A DNA stretch of 64,000 nucleotides, taken from positions 1 through 64,000 of the forward strand of contig NZ_BCQS01000012.1 in assembly GCF_001552195.1 (NCBI RefSeq), written 5' to 3'. The translations under genes were made by a program, and so were the position numbers. Below are positions 24,665 through 32,351 of this stretch, one piece after another. The DNA is from Actinomadura latina NBRC 106108 (lineage in GTDB: Bacteria > Actinomycetota > Actinomycetes > Streptosporangiales > Streptosporangiaceae). The notes under the pieces were generated by a model. The model searched no databases. It saw nothing but the letters and a program-made list of their open reading frames with translations, and had not been told where the DNA came from. Position 1 is the stretch's first letter; each line of letters begins with the position of its first letter.

Positions 24665-25204
24665 ATGACCGACGTGCGGAAGACCCGCGGAGGCGTCCGG
24701 GTGCGGCTGGAGTCCGAGGAGGCCGCGCTGCTGCGCGCCCTCATGGAGCAGTTGCTCGCGCTGATCGGCGACGCGCCCGCCGCGGACGACGAGCTGGCCG
24801 CGATGGGCATCGCCGAGAACGCCGCGAAGCCCGACGACCCGGTCCTGGCGCGGCTGTTCCCGGACGCCTACCGCGACGACGGCGAGGCGGCGGGGGAGTT
24901 CCGCCGCTACACCGAGATGGGCCTGCGGGACGGCAAGCGCGAGGCCGCCGGGCTGGTGCTCGGCGCGCTGACCGACGACGGCGCCGACATCGTCCTGGAC
25001 GACGAGCAGGCGCAGGGCTGGCTGCGGGCGCTGAACGACGTCCGGCTGGCGCTCGGCACCCGGCTCGACGTCACCGAGGAGTGGTACGAGGAGGCGAGCA
25101 CCATGGACCCGCAGGATCCGCGCGTCTCCCTGTTCGCCGTCTACGACTGGCTGACGATGCTGCAGGAGAGCCTCGTCCAGATCCTCTGGGAGCCGTTGCC
25201 TTAA
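24665..25204 (+). CDS. DUF2017 protein, AosR-like regulator
   Basis: A 179-residue protein of the DUF2017 family, with conserved RLESEEAALLRALMEQLLAL at the N-terminus and LNDVRLALGTRLDVTEEWYE, then VYDWLTMLQESLVQ at the C-terminus. The Mtb member Rv1332 (AosR) is a redox-responsive regulator that interacts with SigH and controls the mec-cysO-cysM cysteine pathway, the same genes located downstream here. I see no Cys pair like the redox switch proposed for AosR, so redox sensing by this copy is uncertain. It lies 4 bp after clpS. Confidence 0.85.
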   Translation: MTDVRKTRGGVRVRLESEEAALLRALMEQLLALIGDAPAADDELAAMGIAENAAKPDDPVLARLFPDAYRDDGEAAGEFRRYTEMGLRDGKREAAGLVLGALTDDGADIVLDDEQAQGWLRALNDVRLALGTRLDVTEEWYEEASTMDPQDPRVSLFAVYDWLTMLQESLVQILWEPLP

Positions 25205-25214
25205 GCTCGGGGCC

Positions 25215-25634
25215 ATGCTGACGATCGAGCGCGCTCTCGTTGACAAGATCATCGCGCACGCGCGTGCCGACCACCCGGACGAGGCCTGCGGCATCATCGC
25301 CGGCCCGGCCGGTTCGGACCGTCCCGCCCGGTACGTCGCCATGGAGAACGCCGAGAGGTCCCCCACCTTCTACCGGTTCGACTCCCGGGAGCAGCTGAAG
25401 GTGTGGCGGGAGATGGACGACCGCGACGAGGAGCCGGTGGTGATCTACCACTCGCACACCGCCACGGAGGCGTACCCGTCCCGCACGGACATCTCCTACG
25501 CGTCCGAGCCGAACGCCCACTACGTGCTCGTGTCGACCCGCGAGGACGACGAGACCGAGTTCCGGTCGTTCCGGATCGTCGACGGCGAAGTGACCGAAGA
25601 AGAGGTCAGGGTCGTGGACGTCTACGAGGCGTAA
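25215..25634 (+). CDS. mec: Mec, JAMM/M67 metallopeptidase releasing cysteine from CysO
   Basis: A 139-residue zinc peptidase with the complete JAMM motif: Glu23 (DEACGIIAG), His79-Ser-His81, then Ser and Asp92 in HSHTATEAYPSRTD. In Mtb, Mec+ hydrolyses the CysO-Cys adduct to free L-cysteine and regenerate CysO. It overlaps no neighbours; a 260-bp gap with a short ORF and a hairpin separates it from cysO. Confidence 0.93.
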   Translation: MLTIERALVDKIIAHARADHPDEACGIIAGPAGSDRPARYVAMENAERSPTFYRFDSREQLKVWREMDDRDEEPVVIYHSHTATEAYPSRTDISYASEPNAHYVLVSTREDDETEFRSFRIVDGEVTEEEVRVVDVYEA

Positions 25635-25677
25635 GCCGGAACGGATCGGGATGGTCGCGGCCGGTAAACTGGTCGAC

Positions 25678-25800
25678 ATGTGGACGAGCGGGCATGAGAC
25701 GGGCGGTGCGCGGCGGCGTGCCGGGTCCGCCGCCGTGCCACCCGTGCAGAGCTTCCTGTTCGGGCACTCGCGCGCCGAGGTCGTCTACGACTGTCGCTGA
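25678..25800 (+). CDS. Candidate leader peptide upstream of cysO
   Basis: A 40-residue ORF starting at ATG 25678 and ending ...FGHSRAEVVYDCR-stop, with its only Cys codon next to last. It sits between mec and cysO and is followed by a CCCGCCC/GGGCGGG hairpin (25832-25860). That layout could be a cysteine-responsive attenuator, but the ribosome binding site is weak and the peptide has no known family. It may instead be chance. Confidence 0.3.
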   Translation: MWTSGHETGGARRRAGSAAVPPVQSFLFGHSRAEVVYDCR

Positions 25801-25831
25801 CGCGCTGATCACGCCCGGAATCATCCCGCTG

Positions 25832-25860
25832 CCCGCCCGGTTGCAACGCCTGAGGGCGGG
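25832..25860 (+). promoter_or_regulatory. Hairpin between short ORF and cysO
   Basis: CCCGCCC (25832-25838) pairs with GGGCGGG (25854-25860), loop 15 nt, ending 22 nt before the cysO ribosome binding site AAGGAG. Candidate attenuator or 5'-leader structure. Confidence 0.35.
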
Positions 25861-25894
25861 GAGCCCCCGTACGACGTAGAAGGAGATCACCGCG

Positions 25895-26167
25895 ATGGCG
25901 ATCGAGGTCCGGATCCCGACGATCCTGCGCAACCTCACCGACGGCGCGAAGGCCGTCGAGGGCAAGGGAGGCACGCTGGACGAGCTGTTCAGCGACCTGG
26001 AGAGCCGGCACGCCGGCCTGCGCGACCGGCTGGTGGACGGCAACGGGCTGCGCAAGTTCGTCAACGTCTACCTGAACGACGAGGACGTGCGCTTCCTCGG
26101 CGGGCTGGAGACGCAGGTCGCCGACGGCGACAACGTCACCATCCTGCCGGCCGTGGCCGGCGGCTGA
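25895..26167 (+). CDS. cysO: CysO, sulfur-carrier protein
   Basis: A 90-residue ubiquitin-like MoaD/ThiS-family protein ending in the required Gly-Gly (ILPAVAGG). Its C-terminal thiocarboxylate is the sulfur donor for CysM. The core VEVRIP/TILRNLTDG, FVNVYLNDEDVRFLGGL and VADGDNVTILPAVAGG match Mtb CysO. GAAGGAG precedes ATG 25895. cysM follows by 17 bp. Confidence 0.95.
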   Translation: MAIEVRIPTILRNLTDGAKAVEGKGGTLDELFSDLESRHAGLRDRLVDGNGLRKFVNVYLNDEDVRFLGGLETQVADGDNVTILPAVAGG

Positions 26168-26184
26168 GCCGGGCACGGACGAGC

Positions 26185-27132
26185 ATGCGCTTCGACTCGC
26201 TACTGGACTCGCTCGGCCGCACGCCGCTGGTCGGCCTGCCGCGGCTGTCGCCGGGCGAGGACGTCCGCATCTGGGCCAAGCTGGAGGACCGCAACCCCAC
26301 CGGCTCGGTGAAGGACCGCCCCGCCTTCTACATGATCGAGAAGGCGGAGAAGGACGGGCTGCTGACGCCGGGCTGCACGATCCTGGAGCCGACGTCCGGC
26401 AACACCGGCATCTCCCTCGCCATGGTCGCCAAGCTGCGCGGCTACCGGATGGTGTGCGTGATGCCGGAGAACACCTCCGCCGAGCGCCGCCAGCTGCTGG
26501 AGATGTGGGGCGCGGAGATCATCTCGTCCCCGGCGGCGGGCGGCTCGAACGAGGCCGTCCGGGTGGCGAAGGGGCTGGCGGCGGAGAACCCCGACTGGGT
26601 GATGCTCTACCAGTACGGCAACGAGGCCAACGCGCTCTCGCACTATGAGACGACCGGCCCGGAGATCCTGGCGGATCTGCCGACGATCACGCACTTCGTC
26701 GCCGGGCTCGGCACCACGGGCACGCTGATGGGCGTCGGCCGGTTCCTGCGCGAGCGGGTGCCGGACGTGAAGATCGTCGCGGCGGAGCCCCGGTACGGCG
26801 ACCTCGTGTACGGGCTGCGCAACATCGACGAGGGATTCATCCCCGAGCTGTACGACGACACGGTGCTGACGACCCGCTTCTCCGTCACCTCCGGGGACGC
26901 GCTGCGCCGCACCCGCGAACTGCTGGAGCAGGAGGGCATCTTCGCGGGCATCTCGACCGGCGGTGCGCTGCACGCGGCGATCGGCATGGCGAAGAAGGCG
27001 GTGAAGGCCGGTGAGCGGGCCGACATCGCGTTCGTCGTCGCGGACGGCGGCTGGAAGTACCTGTCCACCGGCGCGTACGGCGGCACGCTGGAGGAGGCCG
27101 AGGCCCGCCTCGAAGGGCAGCTCTGGGCCTGA
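26185..27132 (+). CDS. cysM: CysM, O-phosphoserine sulfhydrylase using CysO thiocarboxylate
   Basis: A 315-residue PLP enzyme. The PLP Lys43 is in NPTGSVKDRPA, the phosphate loop is in EPTSGNTGISL and GLGTTGTLMG, and the C-terminus TGAYGGTLEEAEARLEGQLWA closely matches Mtb CysM, whose C-terminal tail is a mobile active-site lid. It makes a CysO-Cys thioester-derived adduct from O-phospho-L-serine and thiocarboxylated CysO. The synteny with mec and cysO supports this over an O-acetylserine sulfhydrylase. Confidence 0.94.
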   Translation: MRFDSLLDSLGRTPLVGLPRLSPGEDVRIWAKLEDRNPTGSVKDRPAFYMIEKAEKDGLLTPGCTILEPTSGNTGISLAMVAKLRGYRMVCVMPENTSAERRQLLEMWGAEIISSPAAGGSNEAVRVAKGLAAENPDWVMLYQYGNEANALSHYETTGPEILADLPTITHFVAGLGTTGTLMGVGRFLRERVPDVKIVAAEPRYGDLVYGLRNIDEGFIPELYDDTVLTTRFSVTSGDALRRTRELLEQEGIFAGISTGGALHAAIGMAKKAVKAGERADIAFVVADGGWKYLSTGAYGGTLEEAEARLEGQLWA

Positions 27133-27167
27133 CCCGGTCCGTGTGGCACCCTGCCCGGCACGGTAGA

Positions 27168-27181
27168 GTTCGTTTTCGAAC
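27168..27181. promoter_or_regulatory. Inverted repeat upstream of thioesterase gene
   Basis: GTTCG (27168-27172) and CGAAC (27177-27181) flank TTTT, followed by GTGATTCTAGAAC. The GAAC/GTTC half-sites resemble TetR-type operators of lipid genes in actinobacteria such as KstR sites (TAGAAC-type), but the match is only partial. It lies 60 bp before the start codon. Confidence 0.35.
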
Positions 27182-27240
27182 GTGATTCTAGAACCGGGCC
27201 GGCGGGACGTCCGCGCCCCGGTCGACGTGGGAGTGTGCGG

Positions 27241-28035
27241 ATGAGCGGGTTCGGCGAGGCGACCGCCGTCGAGCGGGTCGGCGACGGCCGGTACGAGGTC
27301 GACCTGGACGCGGGCTACGCCATCGGCGAGGCCCTCAACGGCGGCTACCTGATGGCCGTGCTCGGCCGCGCCGCCGTGGACGCCTCCCCGCACGCCCACC
27401 CCGTCTCGACCGCGGCGAACTTCCACCGCGTCGCGAAGGCCGGCCCCGCGCAGGTGATCGTCGACGTCCGCAAGACGGGCCGCACCGCCGCCTCGGCGCT
27501 GGTCACCCTCGTCCAGAACGACAGCCCGGTCGTGGACGCCCTGGTCACCACCGGCACCCTCGACGCGTCCGCCGAACCCGCCTACGCCGGCGCCGCGCCC
27601 GCCACCCCGGTGCCGCCGCTCGACGCGTGCACGGAGTTCCGGCCGCCCAGCGGCGGCGGCTTCGCCGACACCGTCGACATGCGCTTCGACCGGACGACGA
27701 TGGGCTGGCTGGACGGGCAGCCGACCGGCAGCCCCGAGATCCGGGCCTGGTTCCGGCACCACGACGGCTACGAGATCGACGCCTACTCCCTCGCCCTCGC
27801 CGTGGACGCGCTGCCGCCCGTCGCGCTGAACCTCGGCGCGCAGGGCTGGGCGCCGACCGTCGAGCTGACCTGGCACATGCGGGCCGTCCCGGCGCCCGGC
27901 TGGCTCGCCGTGCACGGCACCGGGCGGCTGCTCGCCGGCGGCTGGTTCGACGAGGAGGTCGAGGTGTGGGACACCGCCGGCCGGCTCGTCGCGCAGAGCC
28001 GCCAGATCGCCCGCGTCCCGCGCACCCGCCCCTGA
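27241..28035 (+). CDS. Acyl-CoA thioesterase (double hotdog)
   Basis: A 264-residue TesB-like/thioesterase-family protein with two hotdog folds. Visible: the N-terminal GYAIGEALNGGYLMAVLGRA helix, HPVSTAANFHRVAKAGPAQV, and the second-half WAPTVELTWHMRAVPAPGWLAV strand typical of the DUF/4HBT_3 acyl-CoA thioesterases. ATG 27241 follows GGGAG. It is inserted between cysM and murI, where Mtb has the rhomboid gene Rv1337. It hydrolyses acyl-CoA; chain-length preference cannot be seen. Confidence 0.85.
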   Translation: MSGFGEATAVERVGDGRYEVDLDAGYAIGEALNGGYLMAVLGRAAVDASPHAHPVSTAANFHRVAKAGPAQVIVDVRKTGRTAASALVTLVQNDSPVVDALVTTGTLDASAEPAYAGAAPATPVPPLDACTEFRPPSGGGFADTVDMRFDRTTMGWLDGQPTGSPEIRAWFRHHDGYEIDAYSLALAVDALPPVALNLGAQGWAPTVELTWHMRAVPAPGWLAVHGTGRLLAGGWFDEEVEVWDTAGRLVAQSRQIARVPRTRP

Positions 28036-28185
28036 CCTCGCGGACCGATTCACCGGCGTTTCGCCCGGCCCGACGACCGGAACGCGCGCGCATCCCGTGA
28101 CCAGGACGGTTTTCCGGGGCGTTACGGTGTGATGTCCGACGCATGACGCACCTGCGCGGGGCCGTGTCGCCTAGCCTTGTGCACC

Positions 28186-29070
28186 ATGTCAGATCCATCC
28201 GGGGGGGACGGCCTCCCAGACGCTCCCATCGGGATCTTCGACAGCGGTTTCGGCGGGCTGACGGTGGCCCGAGCCATCCTGGACCAGCTCCCGAACGAAC
28301 CGATCATCTACCTGGGCGACTCGGCCCGCCAGCCGTACGGGCCGCGCCCCATCGCCGAAGTCCGCGCCTTCGCCCTCGACATGCTCGACCAGCTGGTGGA
28401 CGAGGGCGTGAAGATGCTGGTGATCGCCTGCAACAGCGCCAGCTCCGCGATGCTGCGGGACGCCCGCGAACGCTACGCCGTCCCGGTCGTCGAGGTCATC
28501 AACCCCGCGACCCGGCGCGCCGCCCGCGCCACGTCCAACGGCCGGGTCGGGCTGATCGCCACGCAGGCCACCGTGACCAGCCGCGCCTACGACGACGCGT
28601 TCGCCGCCGCCCCGCACATCGAACTGGTCAGCGCCGCCTGCCCGCGCTTCGTCGAGTTCGTCGAGGCGGGCGTGACGATGGGCGGGGAGCTGCTGGAGGA
28701 GGCCCGCGGCTACCTGCGCCCGATCGTGGACGCGGGCTGCGACACGCTCATCCTCGGCTGCACGCACTACCCACTTTTGACGGGCGTCATCTCGTATGTC
28801 GTCGGAGACGGGGTCACACTGGTCTCAAGCGCCGACGAGACCGCCAAGGACGTGTACCGAGTGCTGCACGATCGGGGGCTGGCCCGCGCCGAGGCGACGC
28901 CCCGGCCGCGGCACCGTTTCCGTGCGACCGGGGACCCCGCCGTGTTCGCCGAGCTCGGCCGCCGCTTCCTCGGGCCGGAGATCGGCTCGGTGGAGCCCGC
29001 ACCGGCCGGGGCCGCGTCTGCCGAGGCCGCGTCTGCCGAGGCCGCGCCGGACAAGGCATTGACCACCTGA
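28186..29070 (+). CDS. murI: Glutamate racemase
   Basis: A 294-residue PLP-independent racemase that provides D-glutamate for peptidoglycan. The two catalytic Cys are Cys82 (VIACNSAS) and Cys192 (LGCTHYPLL), with IGIFDSGFGGLTV and YLGDSARQPYG at the substrate site. The C-terminus has an extra Ala/Glu-rich tail (PAGAASAEAASAEAA) of low complexity not needed for activity. ATG 28186 is the first good start. Equivalent of Rv1338. Confidence 0.94.
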   Translation: MSDPSGGDGLPDAPIGIFDSGFGGLTVARAILDQLPNEPIIYLGDSARQPYGPRPIAEVRAFALDMLDQLVDEGVKMLVIACNSASSAMLRDARERYAVPVVEVINPATRRAARATSNGRVGLIATQATVTSRAYDDAFAAAPHIELVSAACPRFVEFVEAGVTMGGELLEEARGYLRPIVDAGCDTLILGCTHYPLLTGVISYVVGDGVTLVSSADETAKDVYRVLHDRGLARAEATPRPRHRFRATGDPAVFAELGRRFLGPEIGSVEPAPAGAASAEAASAEAAPDKALTT

Positions 29071-29101
29071 TTCCTCGGGGACTCTAAGAGGAGGAGTGAG
29101 C

Positions 29102-29851
29102 GTGCGGGTCACAGTGATCGGCTGCGCCGGCAGTTTCCCTGGGCCGGACAGCCCGGCGTCCAGCTACCTGATCGAGGCGGAGGGCTTCGCGCTCGTGCTC
29201 GATCTCGGCAACGGGGCGCTCGGGTCGCTGCAGCGGTTCCGCTCGCTGTACGAGATCGACGCCGTCTGCATCTCGCACCTGCACGCCGACCACTGCCTGG
29301 ACCTGTGCGGGTACTGGGTGGCGCGCACCTACCGGCCGGGCGGCCCCGCGCCGAGGATCCCGGTGCACGGGCCCGCCGGCACCGCCGCCCGCATGGCCCG
29401 CGCGTACGACCTGGACCCCGTCCCCGGCATGACGGAGACGTTCGACTTCCGCACCCTCCGCAGCGGCCCCTACGACATCGGGCCGTTCCGCGTCACGACC
29501 GCGCTGATGCCGCACCCGGTGGAGGCGTACGCGTTCCGCGTCGAGCACAACGGCAAGGCCCTCGCCTACTCGGGCGACACGGGCCCGTCGGACGCGCTGG
29601 TCGAGCTGGCCGCGGGCGCCGACCTGTTCCTCTGCGAGGCGTCCTTCCTGGACGGGCCGGGCCACCCGCCCGAGCTGCACCTGACCGCCCGGGAGGCCGC
29701 CGAGCACGCCGCCCGCGCCGAGACCGGACGGCTCGTCCTCACCCACCTCGTCCCGTGGAACGACCAGGACCTGTCCCTCAAGGAGGCCAGGGCGGCGGGC
29801 TACGACGGGGACATCGAGCTGGCACGCGTGGGGGCCCGGTACACGCTCTGA
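29102..29851 (+). CDS. MBL-fold metallo-hydrolase, Rv1339-like
   Basis: A 249-residue metallo-beta-lactamase-fold enzyme with the metal motif HLHADHCLD (around residue 60), SGDTGPSD and TPLV-like LVLTHLVPWND. The Mtb homologue at the same place in the operon, Rv1339, has been reported as an atypical cyclic-nucleotide phosphodiesterase that lowers cAMP; the same role here is inferred. GTG 29102 is preferred over GTG 29096 because of the spacing to AGAGGAGGAG. Confidence 0.88.
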   Translation: MRVTVIGCAGSFPGPDSPASSYLIEAEGFALVLDLGNGALGSLQRFRSLYEIDAVCISHLHADHCLDLCGYWVARTYRPGGPAPRIPVHGPAGTAARMARAYDLDPVPGMTETFDFRTLRSGPYDIGPFRVTTALMPHPVEAYAFRVEHNGKALAYSGDTGPSDALVELAAGADLFLCEASFLDGPGHPPELHLTAREAAEHAARAETGRLVLTHLVPWNDQDLSLKEARAAGYDGDIELARVGARYTL

Positions 29852-29871
29852 GTCCCGCTAGGGTTGGGCGC

Positions 29872-30591
29872 ATGGCTCGCCCCGATGATCGCGCTTCAGA
29901 CCAGCTCCGTCCCGTCACGATCCAGCGCGGATGGCTCGACCACGCGGAGGGCTCGGTGCTCATCGAGTTCGGCGCGACCCGCGTGCTGTGCGCCGCGTCC
30001 GTGCAGGCGTCGGTGCCCCGCTGGCGGCGCGACAGCGGCCTCGGCTGGGTCACCGCGGAGTACGCGATGCTGCCCCGCGCCACGAACACCCGCAACGACC
30101 GCGAGTCCGTCAAGGGCCGGGTCGGCGGGCGCACCCACGAGATCTCCCGGCTGATCGGCCGCTCGATCCGCGCGTGCCTGGACCTGAAGGCGCTCGGCGA
30201 GAACACCGTCCAGCTCGACTGCGACGTCCTGCAGGCCGACGGCGGCACCCGCACCGCCGCGATCACCGGCGCGTACGTCGCGCTCGCCGACGCAGTGGGC
30301 TGGATGCGGGAGCGCAAGCTCCTCAAGGGCGACCCGCTGACCACCTCGGTGTCGGCGGTCAGCGTCGGCGTCGTCGACGGCGAGGCCCGCCTCGATCTCT
30401 GCTACGAGGAGGACTCCGCCGCCGGCACCGACATGAACGTCGTCTGCACCGGCGACGGCCGGTTCGTCGAGGTGCAGGGCACCGCCGAGGGCGCCCCGTT
30501 CGACCGCGCCGAGCTGGACGCGCTGCTCGACCTCGCCGCCGGCGGCTGCGCCGAGCTGACCCTGCTGCAGGAGAAGGCGCTCGGCCGATGA
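29872..30591 (+). CDS. rph: Ribonuclease PH
   Basis: A 239-residue phosphorolytic 3'-5' exoribonuclease that trims tRNA 3' ends. Characteristic segments: ASDQLRPVTIQRGWLDHAEG, the RNA/phosphate site MLPRATNTRNDRES, RLIGRSIRACLDLKALG, and DVLQADGGTRTAAITGAYVAL. The length is standard. It overlaps rdgB by the ATGA at 30588-30591, so the two are translationally coupled, as in most bacteria that carry this pair. Confidence 0.96.
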   Translation: MARPDDRASDQLRPVTIQRGWLDHAEGSVLIEFGATRVLCAASVQASVPRWRRDSGLGWVTAEYAMLPRATNTRNDRESVKGRVGGRTHEISRLIGRSIRACLDLKALGENTVQLDCDVLQADGGTRTAAITGAYVALADAVGWMRERKLLKGDPLTTSVSAVSVGVVDGEARLDLCYEEDSAAGTDMNVVCTGDGRFVEVQGTAEGAPFDRAELDALLDLAAGGCAELTLLQEKALGR

Positions 30592-31208
30592 CCCGGATCG
30601 TCCTCGCCACCCACAACAAGGGCAAGGTCGCCGAACTGCACCGCATTCTCGGCGACCTCGACGTCGTGGGCCTGGACGAGTTCCCGGGCGCCCCCGACGT
30701 CGCCGAGACCGAGCTGACCTTCGCGGGCAACGCGTTCCTGAAGGCCCGCGCGATCGCCGCGTTCACCGGCCTGCCCGCCGTCGCCGACGACTCCGGGCTG
30801 TGCGTGGACGCGCTGAACGGCATGCCGGGCGTCCTGTCCGCGCGCTGGTCGGGCCGCTTCGGCGCCGCCGCGGACGACCGCGACGCCGCCAACCTGGAGC
30901 TGCTCCTCGACCAGATCTCCGACGTCGCCGACGACCGGCGCGGCGCCGCGTTCGTGTGCGCGGCCGTCCTCGCCACCCCGGACGGCGTCGAGCGCTCCGT
31001 CGAGGGGCGCATGCACGGCGCCGTGATCCGCGAGCCGCGCGGCACGGGCGGCTTCGGCTACGACCCGGTCTTCGTCCCGGACGGCGAGACCCGCACGACC
31101 GCCGAGATGGCCGCGGCCGAGAAGGACGCCATCAGCCACCGCGGCAGGGCCTTCCGCGAGCTCGCCGGCATTCTCCCGGACGCGCTGGCGGCGGCCGGCC
31201 GCTCCTGA
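30588..31208 (+). CDS. rdgB: RdgB/HAM1 non-canonical purine NTP pyrophosphatase
   Basis: A 206-residue enzyme cleaving XTP, ITP and dITP to monophosphates, keeping deaminated purines out of nucleic acids. Signatures: IVLATHNKGKVAEL at the N-terminus, FAGNAFLKARAIA, VADDSGLCVDAL and GGFGYDPVFV, then SHRGRAFREL. It overlaps rph by 4 bp. Last gene of the conserved block (Rv1341 equivalent). Confidence 0.96.
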   Translation: MTRIVLATHNKGKVAELHRILGDLDVVGLDEFPGAPDVAETELTFAGNAFLKARAIAAFTGLPAVADDSGLCVDALNGMPGVLSARWSGRFGAAADDRDAANLELLLDQISDVADDRRGAAFVCAAVLATPDGVERSVEGRMHGAVIREPRGTGGFGYDPVFVPDGETRTTAEMAAAEKDAISHRGRAFRELAGILPDALAAAGRS

Positions 31209-31300
31209 GCCGTCCGCAAGAAATCCCGGGCGCGTGACAACCTGCCGGGGCCGGGCGGGGGTTATCGGGGGTGTAAGGAAACTTTCCCCCGAGGAGCAAC

Positions 31301-31822
31301 ATGACCGACAAGGGTCACATCCGCCGCGGCCCGCTGCTCGCGCTGGCCGGGCTCGGCGCGGCGGGACTCGTCGCCGCGGGCGTCTGGCTGGCCGCCGGTT
31401 CGGACTCGTCGCCGGACGCGAGGCCCGTCGCCGCCCAGGACGCGGTGGCCCCCGCGCGGACGCCGTCGCCGGTGCCTTCCACGCCGTGCCGGGTCCCGGA
31501 GCCTGCGCGGACGGAAAGCCCGACGCCCGTGCCGAGCCCGCCGCCGTCGCAGCGCCCCGGGCACGCGCGGTCGGAGAGTGCTACGCCGGTGCCGACGGTG
31601 AGCGCTACGCCGGTGCCGACGGAGAGTGCTACGCCGGTGCCGACGGAGACCGCCGTGCCGGTGCCGTCGCCGACGCCCTGCGAGGAACCGCCGACCGCCA
31701 CGCCGCCGGTGCCGGCCCCGACGGCGCGGCCGGCACCGCCGACCGCCACCCCGTCCCCGGCGCCGCCCGGGTACGAGCCGCCCGGAGCGCCGGCGCCGGC
31801 CGAGCCGTCCCACGGCGGGTAG
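31301..31822 (+). CDS. Exported Pro/Thr/Ala-rich protein of unknown function
   Basis: 173 residues: a basic start (DKGHIRRG), one hydrophobic helix (about 11-31, possibly an uncleaved signal anchor) and a low-complexity exported tail rich in Pro, Thr and Ala with SATPVPT(V/E) repeats and two Cys (TPCRVPEP, TPCEEPP). GAGGAG is 6 bases before ATG 31301. It looks like a cell-wall-spanning stalk without a globular domain. It is followed directly by the sigma-factor gene and may be cotranscribed. No family is recognised. Confidence 0.65.
   Translation: MTDKGHIRRGPLLALAGLGAAGLVAAGVWLAAGSDSSPDARPVAAQDAVAPARTPSPVPSTPCRVPEPARTESPTPVPSPPPSQRPGHARSESATPVPTVSATPVPTESATPVPTETAVPVPSPTPCEEPPTATPPVPAPTARPAPPTATPSPAPPGYEPPGAPAPAEPSHGG
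31574..31669 (+). repeat. 24-nt tandem repeat, four units
   Basis: Units at 31574-31597, 31598-31621, 31622-31645 and a diverged 31646-31669. Each begins GAGAGTGCTACGCCGG or a near variant and encodes E/V-SATPVPT. Units 1 and 3 are identical; unit 2 differs at the start. Likely to vary in copy number between strains by slippage. Confidence 0.75.
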
Positions 31823-31838
31823 GTGCGGTCTGTCCACG

Positions 31839-32351
31839 TTGAGCGCCCAGGAGATCCGCGGGGCGGAGGCCACGTTCGACGACTTCGTGGCCGCCACCGC
31901 GGGCCGGCTGCTGCGCACCGCCGTGTTCCTCGTCTACGACCGGCACCTCGCCGAGGACCTGCTCCAGATCGCCTACGAGCGGGTCGCGCGGCGGTGGGGG
32001 CGGCTCGCGGACGGCGACCCGGAGGCGTACACGCGCCGCGTCCTGGTCAACCTCGCCATCGACGAGAAGAAGCGGCGGGCCCGGCGCCGCGACACCCCGG
32101 TCGGGACCGTCGCCGACGTGGAGCGGCTCGCGGGGCCGCCCCCGGCGCCGGGGGCCGCCGGGGGCGACCTCGACGAGGTGCTGCGCGCGCTGCCGGCGAA
32201 GCAGCGCGCGGTGGTCGTGCTGCGCTACTGGTGCGACCTGAGCGAACACGAGATCGCCGAGACGCTCGGGATCTCCCGGGGGACGGTGAAGAGCCACGCG
32301 GCGCGGGCCATGGCCGCGCTGCGGGAGCACATGCGGGAGGGCCGCGCGTGA
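31839..32351 (+). CDS. SigE-family (SACE) ECF RNA polymerase sigma factor
   Basis: About 170 residues. Region 2 is in FDDFVAATAGRLLRTAVFLV and DRHLAEDLLQIAYERVARRWG; region 4 is LRALPAKQRAVVVLRYWCDLSEHEIAETLGISRGTVKSHAARAM. No ATG or GTG is available at the right place; TTG 31839 gives the correct N-terminus (STLSAQEIRGAEATF), and CTG 31830 is an alternative. Starts further upstream would read antisense-like Arg/Pro sequence. It overlaps the next gene by GTGA. SigE-group factors in actinomycetes often work with a membrane-bound partner encoded next, as here. Confidence 0.88.
   Translation: MSAQEIRGAEATFDDFVAATAGRLLRTAVFLVYDRHLAEDLLQIAYERVARRWGRLADGDPEAYTRRVLVNLAIDEKKRRARRRDTPVGTVADVERLAGPPPAPGAAGGDLDEVLRALPAKQRAVVVLRYWCDLSEHEIAETLGISRGTVKSHAARAMAALREHMREGRA

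Noticed and set aside
31574..31669. CRISPR-like array
   Set aside because: The repeats are contiguous without spacers and code for SATPVPT; they are protein repeats. The TPTP linker repeats at about 20093-20150 and 20540-20575 were rejected for the same reason.
31626..31838. N-terminal extension of the sigma factor from an upstream start
   Set aside because: The extra residues are Arg/Pro-rich and correspond to the repeat-coding part of the preceding gene in another frame.
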